From Sphingobacteriales bacterium 16-39-50 (GTDB taxonomy: Bacteria > Bacteroidota > Bacteroidia > Sphingobacteriales > Sphingobacteriaceae), in the NCBI GenBank assembly GCA_002257025.1, contig NCHA01000023.1, positions 1 through 58,790 on the forward strand: 58,790 nt of DNA, written 5' to 3'. Numbering within the stretch: the stretch's first letter is position 1; each line of letters opens with the position of its first letter. Position numbers and translations under genes: made by a program. Below are positions 6,515-13,857 of this stretch, one piece after another. Below the pieces are notes generated by a model, which did not search any database, was not told the DNA's origin, and worked only from the letters and a program-made list of their open reading frames with translations.

Positions 6515-8338
6515 TTGAAAAGAAAGCTAATCCTTAAGGCTTCATTAATCATTCTTCTTCTGACAGCGATAGTTATAATACCTAAAATGCTGAATGAGAG
6601 CTATCAATCTATTCTACAAAAGCATTTTTCTTTCTCATCGGATATACAATTAAGTTTGAAAGATACAGCAAGTATAAACCGAATAAACAAGGCTGCCTTT
6701 AACATTAGGCTTACTAATCCTCAAAAGACAGTTGAACTTGCTGACAGTGCATTAATTTATGCAAAAAAGCTAAATTATTTCTTTGGAATAGCTGAAGCGA
6801 ATAGAATAAAAGGTGTTGGATTATATTATCTCAGTGACACTGAAAAGGCTGTCAAAAGCTATGTAGAAGCTTTAAAATATTTTAAAGTTTTAAATGATAA
6901 AAAAAATGAGGCCCGAGTTTACAATAATTTTGGCAACCTCTACAAGGAAATAAATTACAATAAAGCACTAGTCTATTATAAAAAGGCTCTATCCATAGCT
7001 AATAAATTAAAAATTGATGAATTTACAGCAGGTATTTACTTAAATATTGCAACCATTTTAAGATTTCAGGGAAATTATAAAATTTCACTTAAATACCTTG
7101 AAATAAGTAAAGAAATATTCGCAAAAACAGGTGACACTATTAATTTCATAACCTCACTACAAAACTCAGGAGTAAGTTATTACAAACTAAACGATTTTGA
7201 AACAGCAAAGAAGCGATTATTTGAGGCAATAACTCAGGCTAAAAAGCATGATTTATATAAAGTAATTGTGGGTTCCAATTTAGCATTGGCATCTATTTAT
7301 TTAGAACAGGCAGACTATTTTAAAACTGAGATTTCTATAAATGAAGGGATCAAATATTCCAGGATGATGGGGGATAATACTTCTGTAAACTACTATTTAT
7401 ATAAAGCTTATGAACTTGAAGTAAAAAGAAAAAATTACCCAAAAGCTTTAAAATATTTAAAAGAAGTCCATTATCATGATAGCCTTCAACTTTCGAGAAA
7501 CCTGTCTGATAACATTGGGAAAACATCTTCTCACTATTTGCAATTACAAAAAATTCAGGAAAATGAGCTCACTATAGCAAAACAAAAATTTAAAGAAACG
7601 CAATACTGGTGGCTAATAACCCTAATCATTTCAATTGTATTACTAGCGGCACTAATTGGAACAGTAATATTTTATTTTTTTCAAAAAAGAAAACAAAAAA
7701 AAGAACTAAAAATCCAGAATACTATAGCAACCCTTGAACAAAAAGCGCTGCAGGCAATGATGAATCCGCATTTTGTTTTTAATGTCATTAATACGATTCA
7801 ATATTTTATTGGAATAAATGAGTCAAAGGCCGCAAACCAGATTCTCACTGGATTTGCAAGGCTAATGAGAAAACATCTTGAAATATGTTTAAAAAATAAC
7901 ATAACTCTATTTGAAGAAATTCAATACCTAAATCTATATCTTTCACTGGAAAAAATCAGATTTGCTGAGAAAATGAGTTATTCTATAAATATTGATGATG
8001 CTATTGATGCAGAGGAGATTATTATACCTTCCTTGCTAATACAACCATTTATAGAAAATGCAATGTGGCATGGCTTGTTGCCGAAGGAGGATGGTGGTTG
8101 GATTCAGATTAATTTCATACGTATAGACAACTTGCTCAGCATCAAAATTCTAGACAATGGAATAGGTATTTCAAATTCTAGCAAATCCAAAGCTCCTAGC
8201 CAGCACACAAGCCGAGGTTTAGAATTAATCCACGAACGCGTCCATCTCCTCAATAAAATCAACAAAACCTCCATCCACATCACCCAAACCCAAACCGGCG
8301 AGGCCGGCACCGAAGTCATCATCACAATCCCCATTTAA
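6515..8338 (+). CDS. TPR sensor histidine kinase (LytS/YehU type)
   Basis: A 607-residue sensor kinase. An N-terminal hydrophobic segment (about 7-25) is followed by tetratricopeptide-like repeats (about 60-330), a transmembrane helix (about 364-389), a short coiled linker, and a His_kinase domain with His419 in MMNPHFVFN, the N-box PSLLIQPFIENAMWHGL and the G-box DNGIGI. This is the kinase type that partners LytTR regulators, here the protein at 5409-6194. The start at 6515 is TTG; it retains the N-terminal anchor that the next ATG (about 6587) would remove, but it is uncertain. The last 130 bases are much more C-rich than the rest of the gene. Confidence 0.9.
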   Translation: MKRKLILKASLIILLLTAIVIIPKMLNESYQSILQKHFSFSSDIQLSLKDTASINRINKAAFNIRLTNPQKTVELADSALIYAKKLNYFFGIAEANRIKGVGLYYLSDTEKAVKSYVEALKYFKVLNDKKNEARVYNNFGNLYKEINYNKALVYYKKALSIANKLKIDEFTAGIYLNIATILRFQGNYKISLKYLEISKEIFAKTGDTINFITSLQNSGVSYYKLNDFETAKKRLFEAITQAKKHDLYKVIVGSNLALASIYLEQADYFKTEISINEGIKYSRMMGDNTSVNYYLYKAYELEVKRKNYPKALKYLKEVHYHDSLQLSRNLSDNIGKTSSHYLQLQKIQENELTIAKQKFKETQYWWLITLIISIVLLAALIGTVIFYFFQKRKQKKELKIQNTIATLEQKALQAMMNPHFVFNVINTIQYFIGINESKAANQILTGFARLMRKHLEICLKNNITLFEEIQYLNLYLSLEKIRFAEKMSYSINIDDAIDAEEIIIPSLLIQPFIENAMWHGLLPKEDGGWIQINFIRIDNLLSIKILDNGIGISNSSKSKAPSQHTSRGLELIHERVHLLNKINKTSIHITQTQTGEAGTEVIITIPI

Positions 8339-8343
8339 CAAAA

Positions 8344-8368
8344 AAAGAGAGCATCCCGACTCTCTTTT
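8344..8368. terminator. Bidirectional terminator between convergent genes
   Basis: A perfect 8-bp stem AAAGAGAG (8344-8351) / CTCTCTTT (8360-8367), with an A-run on the left and a T-run on the right. It lies between the kinase stop and the ferritin-like gene stop and can serve both strands. Confidence 0.85.
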
Positions 8369-8389
8369 CCAATAAACCCAAAACAAACA

Positions 8390-9226
8390 CTAAACGATAA
8401 AGGGATCAACAATGGCCAGGATCTGGGCCTTGGTCAATGGTTCATCAAATGCTTCGGTGGCGGCCGAGGCAGAAATCATCTGCCCGTTAATACCGGTAAT
8501 TTTTATTCCGGCCTGGTCTTCCAGTTCTTCGCCGGCATAGGATGCCTGTACGATTGCGCCAATTCCTGTATCCTGTCCGGTAATCCAGGGTTTTATATTT
8601 GCCCCGCGTGCCTTGCGCATCTGCCGGATATGGGCGGCATGCCTCGCTTCTACCGAATGGATGTTCAATGCGGCGGTGAGTACGCCCCCACTCCCTATTA
8701 ATGCCGGAGCCTGGCCTTTATAGGCTCTAACGCCCGTATCCTCAAAGGTCTGCGCTACGGCAAGGAAGGTATCATAATTGGAAAATACATTCGCAAAAGG
8801 ACCTGTATTTGATCCGTTGCCTGCCGAAAAGTCGAAAGTAGGTTTTGAAACGGGGGTTTTACCCAGAGACATCAATGCTGTTTTCAGAAAGGCCACATGC
8901 TGGTTTTCATGATCACGGATGGTAGTGATTGCACCCAGGGCTGCTCCGGCAGGTACGAGTCCGGCTGCAGCTACCCCTTTGGTATAAAATTCTGCTTCCA
9001 GGTATTCAAGCGTTAAGGCAAACTGCAATACGGCTTCAACTTCTGTACTTGCAGTTTGTGCATAGGCTTTTTTAAACATGGTACCGAGTGCGAAGGGAAT
9101 AGATGCCAGGGCTACTTTCTTTCCAAAGCCGTAAAACTGGGCCATGGCTTTTCTTCTCGGACTGATGCGCTCGTATACTTCGGCATCTGTTTTTTCAATT
9201 TCTTCTAATATGTTCAGGATATTCAT
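8390..9226 (-). CDS. Exported ferritin-like protein (Ferritin_2 / DUF4439-like), second of pair
   Basis: A 278-residue ferritin-like four-helix protein. Diiron-type motifs are visible: LEYLEAEFY, DHENQH (ExxH) and SVEARHAAHI (ExxH), consistent with a Ferritin_2-type domain over about residues 55-205. The N-terminus (ISPRRKAMAQF, then a hydrophobic stretch ending AYAQ) looks like an export signal with an adjacent arginine pair, possibly Tat, though the consensus is imperfect. It is the second gene of an operon with a paralogue 11 bases upstream. The family is usually linked to stress or metal handling; its biochemical role is not established. The extra C-terminal part of about 70 residues has no motif I know. 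Confidence 0.85.
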   Translation of the reverse strand: MNILNILEEIEKTDAEVYERISPRRKAMAQFYGFGKKVALASIPFALGTMFKKAYAQTASTEVEAVLQFALTLEYLEAEFYTKGVAAAGLVPAGAALGAITTIRDHENQHVAFLKTALMSLGKTPVSKPTFDFSAGNGSNTGPFANVFSNYDTFLAVAQTFEDTGVRAYKGQAPALIGSGGVLTAALNIHSVEARHAAHIRQMRKARGANIKPWITGQDTGIGAIVQASYAGEELEDQAGIKITGINGQMISASAATEAFDEPLTKAQILAIVDPFIV

Positions 9227-9237
9227 AGCTGTTGGGA

Positions 9238-9951
9238 TTAAGATTTAGGTAAATCGTTGGCGTTGATTTTTGTTTTGATGAAAGGTGCGGCAATACCAAG
9301 CACTTCCATTGGAAGACGGGATTTATCGAGTCCGTTAGCATCAATCACTTCAGAATTTGCAAAACTTCCATTGCTGATCAGGTCGCGGATCAATGCCGCA
9401 TGACGGGCTTCTACAGAAACGATCTTTCCGGCAAGGGTCAGGTAGTTTGCATCTTTAATCAAAACCCCTGCTCCATTGTAAGCAGAAACACCCAGGTCTT
9501 CAAAAGCTTTGGCTGTTCCCAGCACACTGTCGCGGCTGCTGAAATTGATCATTGAGAAATCAACCTCTAATCCCGGGATTGCATTTGAGCCTAATGCATT
9601 CTTAAAAAATTCGCGGTGAGCGATCTCATGATCCCTGATGTCGGTAAGCAATGATCTTTCGGCTTCGGTGATACCTGAATAGAATGAGGAAGCCACTTTA
9701 ATGTAGAATGCGGCTTCCAGCTGCTCCAAAGCATAGGCATAATTCAGGATGCCGACATCACCGCTTCCCAAATTTACCCCTGCAGAATCATCGATCATCA
9801 TTCCGTCTTTTTTACAGCCTGCTGCCAGTAAGGCAATTCCGGCTGCTCCGGCTCCGGCATAGCGAAGGAAGGAACGGCGTTGTAGCGGTGCCGATAAGAT
9901 ATCCTGCTTTTGCAGAATAATTTGCTCATCTTTTTTTGTTATGTTTTCCAT
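9238..9951 (-). CDS. Exported ferritin-like protein with Tat/lipoprotein signal, first of pair
   Basis: A 237-residue paralogue of the next gene. The N-terminus carries LQRRSFLRYAG, a good twin-arginine match, then a hydrophobic stretch ending LLAAGC, a lipobox. I therefore infer a Tat-exported, lipid-anchored protein, which is what would be expected if a metal centre is loaded before export. Ferritin-like motifs are ALEQLEAAFY, DHEIAHREF (ExxH) and SVEARHAALI (ExxH). It heads a two-gene operon and is divergent from scpB. No TAnnTTTG promoter is evident upstream, so expression may depend on an alternative sigma factor (inference). Confidence 0.87.
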   Translation of the reverse strand: MENITKKDEQIILQKQDILSAPLQRRSFLRYAGAGAAGIALLAAGCKKDGMMIDDSAGVNLGSGDVGILNYAYALEQLEAAFYIKVASSFYSGITEAERSLLTDIRDHEIAHREFFKNALGSNAIPGLEVDFSMINFSSRDSVLGTAKAFEDLGVSAYNGAGVLIKDANYLTLAGKIVSVEARHAALIRDLISNGSFANSEVIDANGLDKSRLPMEVLGIAAPFIKTKINANDLPKS

Positions 9952-10086
9952 GTCTGAGAATAATTTTAAATGTTCTGTTGATTGCGATTACCTACGAGGC
10001 CCGGATTGTAACGGATTTGAATTATTTTTCAGAAAATGAAAAAAGCAGGCTCTCAATAAGAAAAACAACATTTTTTTCAAGATTTT

Positions 10087-10118
10087 TTTTTCGTTTGAAT
10101 CGCAATATGTTATGTTTG
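10087..10118 (+). promoter_or_regulatory. Predicted scpB promoter with -7 box next to the start codon
   Basis: The -7 box TATGTTTG (10111-10118) ends three bases before the scpB ATG. A T-rich stretch 20 bases upstream is a weak -33 candidate. The geometry matches mqnC and implies a leaderless transcript. Confidence 0.5.
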
Positions 10119-10121
10119 TCC

Positions 10122-10688
10122 ATGAGTTTTAAAGAGCCTGAACCTTTCATCGAAGCTTTAATTTTTGCTTCTGAAAAGAGTATTTCTGCTGAAGAAATAC
10201 AGCAGGTTTTGGCAGAGCTTAGTGAAGAGCAATTCTCTTTGAAAGCAATTGAGGAATTGATCGAACAGATCAGGCAAAAGTATCTGAATTTGAATCTGGC
10301 AATAGAGCTGGTTCAACTGAATGGAGGTTATCAGTTTCTGACGCGAAAGGAGTTTTATCCGGTGATCAATCAGCTGCAGATTCAGCGTTCTAAGAAGAAA
10401 TTGAGTCAGGCGGCCTTAGAAACACTCTCGATCATTGCTTATAAACAGCCGGTTACCAAGCTGGAGATTGAGCAGATCAGGGGTGTAAATTGCGATTATA
10501 CCGTACAGAAACTGCTCGAAAAGGAGCTGATCAGTATCGCCGGGAAGTCGGAAACGGTTGGAAAACCCCTGCTTTATGCCACCAGCGGCCTTTTTATGGA
10601 TTATTTTGGAATTAATTCAACAAAAGATCTTCCGCAATTGAATGAACTGGTTTCAGAAAGCAATGTGATCGGTGAACAGAACGAGTAA
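10122..10688 (+). CDS. scpB: Segregation and condensation protein B
   Basis: ScpB is the winged-helix subunit that, with the kleisin ScpA, loads and regulates the SMC condensin for chromosome segregation. The 188-residue protein from the ATG at 10122 has the family lead-in FIEALIFASEKSISAEEI, LAIELVQLNGGYQFLTR, the central LSQAALETLSIIAYKQPVT and RGVNCDYTVQKLLE. The open frame extends 62 codons further upstream, but that part is hydrophobic and basic, unlike ScpB, and would run through the promoter, so I start at 10122. No scpA is adjacent. Confidence 0.92.
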   Translation: MSFKEPEPFIEALIFASEKSISAEEIQQVLAELSEEQFSLKAIEELIEQIRQKYLNLNLAIELVQLNGGYQFLTRKEFYPVINQLQIQRSKKKLSQAALETLSIIAYKQPVTKLEIEQIRGVNCDYTVQKLLEKELISIAGKSETVGKPLLYATSGLFMDYFGINSTKDLPQLNELVSESNVIGEQNE

Positions 10689-10789
10689 AACAACAAGAAA
10701 TAAAAATTAAAAAAGAGGTTTGGAATTTCAAAATCTTGTTAAATTTATAATAACATAATAATAAAACTAAAAACGTGTAATTTGCACCA

Positions 10790-10975
10790 ATGAAGTCGCC
10801 AAAGAAAGTAACAAAAAGCGGGGGATCAAAAAGTCCCGATAAGAAAAAGACCCATTTGTCTGAACCGATAGAACCGATTCGTCCTATTCTTGATGATGAA
10901 GATGAATTTGACCTTCCCCTCGACGATGATATTCCGGCATTCGATGATTTCGACGACGATGATGACGATTTTTAA
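10790..10975 (+). CDS. Small charge-segregated protein (basic head, poly-acidic tail)
   Basis: A 61-residue protein with a lysine-rich first third (MKSPKKVTKSGGSKSPDKKK), a proline-containing linker and a strongly acidic second half ending FDDFDDDDDDF. I recognise no named domain; small proteins with such tails occur in Bacteroidota. It is probably intrinsically disordered. A strong terminator follows 23 bases after the stop, so it forms a self-contained unit. The role could be a nucleic-acid or RNA-polymerase-associated factor, but that is only an inference from charge. Confidence 0.7.
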   Translation: MKSPKKVTKSGGSKSPDKKKTHLSEPIEPIRPILDDEDEFDLPLDDDIPAFDDFDDDDDDF

Positions 10976-10998
10976 GGAATTACAGCCCTAATATTCAG

Positions 10999-11025
10999 GC
11001 ATTCAGTTCTCTGAATGCTTTTTTT
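10999..11025 (+). terminator. Intrinsic terminator of the small acidic protein gene
   Basis: A perfect 8-bp stem GCATTCAG (10999-11006) / CTGAATGC (11011-11018) with a TTCT loop and seven T residues. Confidence 0.92.
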
Positions 11026-11044
11026 ATTTTAGCCCTATTACACG

Positions 11045-12166
11045 ATGCTTTTAACCGAAGTCAAGAATAAGAAAACCGCCAGCGAATTTCTGGATGTGGC
11101 GCGCGAAATTTACAGGAATGACCCCCACTGGGTTTGTCCGCTCGATAAAGATATTGAAGCTGTTTTCGATCCCGAAAAGAACGAGCTGCATAAGCATGGC
11201 GTATGCACCCGATGGGTGTTGAAATCGGACGAGGGGCATTTAATCGGAAGAATAGCAGCCTTTGTAAACGAGAAAAAGGCTTATCAACCCGAACAGCCTA
11301 CCGGTGGTATTGGTTTTTTTGAATGTATCAATGATCCGGAAGCCGCTACCCTGCTGTTCAGCACTGCCGAAAAATGGCTAACAGAAAGGGGCATGAAGGC
11401 AATGGACGGGCCGATCAATTTCGGTGAAAATGACAGCTTCTGGGGACTCCTGATCGAAGGTTTTACCACCCCTTCTTATGGGATGAATTACCATCACCCC
11501 TATTACAAAGGGCTTTTTGATGCTTATGGATTCAAAACGCTTTATGAGCAGATTACCAATCACCTTGAGGTAAATAAACCTTTTCCGGAGCGATTTACCA
11601 AGATTGCCCAATGGGTTGCCAATAAACCGGGTTATACCTTTAAACACCTCGAAGTGAATAAGCTGGAGGATTTTGCAAAGGATTTTGCTGAAATATACAA
11701 TGATGCCTGGCAGGATTTTGAAAACTTCGTTCCGCTGCAAACCAAAGGAATTCTTGAAACCTTCAATAAAATGAAAACGGTGATGGATGAAAAGCTAATC
11801 TGGTTTGCCTACATCAATAATGAACCGGCGTCGGTTATTGTAATCCTCCCGGATGCGAATCAAATGATCAAAAGCTTTAATGGAAAACTTGGTTTGATAG
11901 AAAAACTAAAATTCCTCTATTATCGCTGGAAAGGGGTAAGCCGGATGCGGGCGGTAGTGATGGGTACCAAGAAAGCCTTTCAGAAACATGGCTTAGAATC
12001 GGCATTATTCATCAAACTCAAAGAATATGTACTCCCTTTGAACCAGTATGTTGAGCTGGAATTATCATGGGTTGGTGATTTTAACGACAAGATGCTTTCG
12101 ATACATGAAGCAACCGGGGCTACTTTTGGTAAAAAGCATGCTACGATGCGGAAACTCTTTAAATAA
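11045..12166 (+). CDS. GNAT-like N-acetyltransferase-family protein (YghO-like)
   Basis: A 373-residue cytoplasmic protein resembling the two-lobed GNAT-like family typified by YghO. The N-terminal lobe has RWVLKSDEGHLIGRIAAFVN, a GNAT beta-strand pattern, then FSTAEKWLTERGMKAMDGP and NFGENDSFWGLLIEGF, which are characteristic of the family. The C-terminal lobe has a degenerate GNAT core (WFAYINNEPASVIVILPD) and ends in ELSWVGDFNDKMLSIHEATGA. The acetyl-CoA pyrophosphate loop is not clearly intact, so catalysis is uncertain. It stands alone after the terminator at 11025. Substrate unknown. Confidence 0.75.
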   Translation: MLLTEVKNKKTASEFLDVAREIYRNDPHWVCPLDKDIEAVFDPEKNELHKHGVCTRWVLKSDEGHLIGRIAAFVNEKKAYQPEQPTGGIGFFECINDPEAATLLFSTAEKWLTERGMKAMDGPINFGENDSFWGLLIEGFTTPSYGMNYHHPYYKGLFDAYGFKTLYEQITNHLEVNKPFPERFTKIAQWVANKPGYTFKHLEVNKLEDFAKDFAEIYNDAWQDFENFVPLQTKGILETFNKMKTVMDEKLIWFAYINNEPASVIVILPDANQMIKSFNGKLGLIEKLKFLYYRWKGVSRMRAVVMGTKKAFQKHGLESALFIKLKEYVLPLNQYVELELSWVGDFNDKMLSIHEATGATFGKKHATMRKLFK

Positions 12167-12253
12167 GGCTCTACCCTTGACATGTTATAATACCTTAAGC
12201 ATAAAGCTATTAAAAATTCATAATTCAGGCCATAATTTTGAGTTAGAACAGCT

Positions 12254-12383
12254 AAGTTCCTTCACTGCGTTCAGCCTTGCCTGTCGGCAGGCAGGGATGA
12301 CAGGTTGGGAGGCTGCTCGGCTGGAAAAATGTACCGGGCGCACTGTCATCCCGATAGCTGCCCTTCAGCAGCTGAGGGAACTT
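12254..12383. repeat. Inverted repeat element (GTCATCCC / GGGATGAC type), copy 2
   Basis: Nested inverted blocks: AAGTTCC (12254-12260) pairs with GGAACTT (12377-12383), and GGGATGACAG (12294-12303) pairs with CTGTCATCCC (12343-12352). The left arm contains the GC palindrome at 12278-12293. It shares the GGGATGACAG and GGGAACTT blocks with the element at 86-203. Confidence 0.7.
12278..12293. repeat. GC-rich palindrome, copy 2 (one mismatch)
   Basis: TGCCTGTCGGCAGGCA, one base off the perfect palindrome at 94-109. It sits in the left arm of the inverted repeat, between TTCAG and GGGATGACAG. Confidence 0.75.
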
Positions 12384-12458
12384 GATCTATAAAGCGAAAT
12401 CCTTCTATTTGTTACCATCTGTCATTTCTCTTTCATAGTTTCTTGAATTTTATTACTC

Positions 12459-12482
12459 GCTAAGACGCAGAGACGCAAAATA
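12459..12482. repeat. Period-8 repeat (GCNNAGAC)
   Basis: GCTAAGAC, GCAGAGAC, then GCAAAATA in one phase. A partial inverted counterpart (TTTGCGTCTTTGCGAGAG) lies near 12521-12540, so the two can pair imperfectly. Confidence 0.5.
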
Positions 12483-12636
12483 TACCAGCTAAAATGAATG
12501 ATTTAAACTAATATGAAGTCATTTGCGTCTTTGCGAGAGTAAAATTTTTAGAAGATCTAAAGCTAAAATGATAAGCACTCGTCTCCCATACAATCTTTAT
12601 ATAATTTCTGGAGCGCGATAGACGAAGCGGCAAAGC

Positions 12637-12831
12637 CGGGCTGACCGTCGCGATTAAATACAGCACCGGGTAAAATAAACCTTGCCGGAGGAGCTAGCTT
12701 CCGGCTACTGGAAATTTGAGATAGAACGTGATTTCTTGCCGGAACTAGCCCGGAGGAAAGGGCTGAACCAGCCTATAAAACACAGGTATTGATTTCCAAA
12801 ATCTAAATATTCTGGCCCCAGGGCCTTATCT
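12637..12831. repeat. Dispersed repeat R, copy 1 (about 195 bp)
   Basis: Aligns without gaps to 18311-18505 on the same strand. By eye the 137-base core 12670-12806 matches at about 84 %. Two short CCGG-bounded hairpins and a fully conserved CCGGAGGAAAGGGCTGAACC block stand out. The aligned copies show no intact shared open frame. Confidence 0.75.
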
Positions 12832-12890
12832 AAATATTTACTACCGTCCTGTTTTAACCATCTGAATTCTTTGCAAAGGCAGATTAAACC

Positions 12891-12918
12891 AAAAAGTCCC
12901 ACACATGTGGGACTTTTT
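12891..12918. terminator. Strong bidirectional terminator-like hairpin
   Basis: A perfect 12-bp stem AAAAAGTCCCAC (12891-12902) / GTGGGACTTTTT (12907-12918) with a 4-base loop. It could end the XRE transcript (minus strand, reading through the MITE-like element) or a plus-strand transcript of repeat R. No annotated gene ends next to it. Confidence 0.75.
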
Positions 12919-12929
12919 AAAAAAAACCT

Positions 12930-13111
12930 AATTGAGTTCGATATATAAATATCTAAAGATCAATATCTAACCACATAGATTGAATATACTATGCTTTAAA
13001 GGAAACATAGATTGAAGCGAAGCTTCATGGCTATATGTGTCTAAAATGAATGTTGGCAGCTATAAAATGCTATGTTTCTATGTGGTTTTAAATATTTTGT
13101 CGAATTCAATT
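12930..13111. mobile_element. MITE-like element D, copy 1
   Basis: 182 bp bounded by AATTGAGTTCGA (12930-12941) and its inverse TCGAATTCAATT (13100-13111), one mismatch. Inside are further inverted pairs: AACCACATAG (12969-12978) with CTATGTGGTT (13078-13087), GAAACATAG (13002-13010) with CTATGTTTC (13070-13078), and a central TGAAGC-GAA-GCTTCA hairpin. The element could fold into one long hairpin. A second copy in opposite orientation is at 23347-23556. It has no coding capacity. Confidence 0.7.
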
Positions 13112-13114
13112 AAA

Positions 13115-13450
13115 TTATGCTTTTACTTTTCGAAGCTCCTCGTACAATTCGATGATCTTCTTTTGCATTTCAAGCAGCTCTATCTCGCGCTCATGAAGCT
13201 TTACAGTTAAGTCCTCAAGATCTGAGTCATGCTTCTCCTGCTCCTCTGAATCATTGAATGTTAATAATTGAACTAAACTCATGTCAAATATTTGGGCTAT
13301 TTCTTCGAGTCTGGATACATTTACATCAGTAATACCGGTTTCTATTTTGGAGAAAGCCGGGATTGAAATTTTTAAACGTTTTGCAACGTCTTCCTGGCTC
13401 CAACTCTTCTGATGCCGCAATAAGCGTATTTTTTTACTTAATTCTTTCAT
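13115..13450 (-). CDS. XRE-family transcriptional regulator
   Basis: A 111-residue protein with a Cro/C1-type helix-turn-helix over about residues 6-62 (IRLLRHQKSWSQEDVAKRL and ISIPAFSKIETG) and a charged helix at the C-terminus (about 75-111) that should form a coiled coil for dimerisation. It is the stand-alone form of the family. No toxin, phage or operon partner is adjacent: element D begins four bases beyond its stop and about 400 bases of AT-rich DNA lie upstream. Target unknown. Confidence 0.88.
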   Translation of the reverse strand: MKELSKKIRLLRHQKSWSQEDVAKRLKISIPAFSKIETGITDVNVSRLEEIAQIFDMSLVQLLTFNDSEEQEKHDSDLEDLTVKLHEREIELLEMQKKIIELYEELRKVKA

Positions 13451-13857
13451 TGTATTGTTTTTATAGGTAGATAGATAGGTGTATTCTAAGTATAATCGAT
13501 TTTTTTTAATAATTATTGTGAATGAAGGCAGAATTCTTTCTCAAATATTAATTCTTTTATCACATGATTAATTCTGATAAATAAGATTCATTTTGAGGAA
13601 AAAAAAATTATGCTTTGTAGCAATTAAACTTGTTAAACGTATATTCCGGGTTTAGGTTCCATTCAATGGAATAAATTATTGTATTTTATCTTAATTAATT
13701 TTCACCGGATATAAATTAGAGTATGGTAGAACAGATATCTTCGATGCAGAATTTGTAGAAAAGATGAATTTTCTATGTTGAACGGATAAAAACAAGCAGT
13801 GTTTAATATAAATGTAAATATATTTTCGTTATTAAAAAAAACTTTAATCAATGTTAA
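13451..13857. other. 407-base AT-rich intergenic region
   Basis: No open frame or RNA gene that I can support. It holds the upstream region of the XRE gene and the downstream region of prmA. A small palindrome TTCCAT-TCA-ATGGAA (13657-13671) is the only structure noticed. No clear terminator follows prmA. Confidence 0.5.

Larger units (their letters stand above)
12167..13114. other. 948-base repeat-rich gap between the GNAT-like and XRE genes
   Basis: No convincing gene. In order it holds an inverted-repeat element with the GC palindrome (12254-12383), a period-8 tract (12459-12482), a dispersed repeat of about 195 bp (12637-12831), a strong bidirectional terminator-like hairpin (12891-12918) and a MITE-like element (12930-13111). 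This is the densest repeat cluster in the window. Confidence 0.8.

Noticed and set aside
5409..8338. Simple response regulator-kinase operon
   Set aside because: About 320 bases and a terminator-like hairpin separate the genes; partnership is likely but a single transcript is not supported.
9936..10121. N-terminal extension of ScpB
   Set aside because: The extra 62 residues are unlike ScpB and overlap the start of the divergent ferritin-like gene; ATG 10122 gives the family N-terminus.
12048..12392. Plus-strand open frame of 114 codons
   Set aside because: It overlaps the end of the acetyltransferase-like gene in another frame and then runs through an inverted repeat.
12705..12902. Open frame of 65 codons on the minus strand
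   Set aside because: It lies inside dispersed repeat R; the second copy of R does not keep the frame open in the same reading, and the product resembles nothing known.
13115..13450. Toxin-antitoxin antitoxin
   Set aside because: The XRE protein has a dimerisation coil, but no small partner gene is adjacent; the flanks are repeats and empty DNA.
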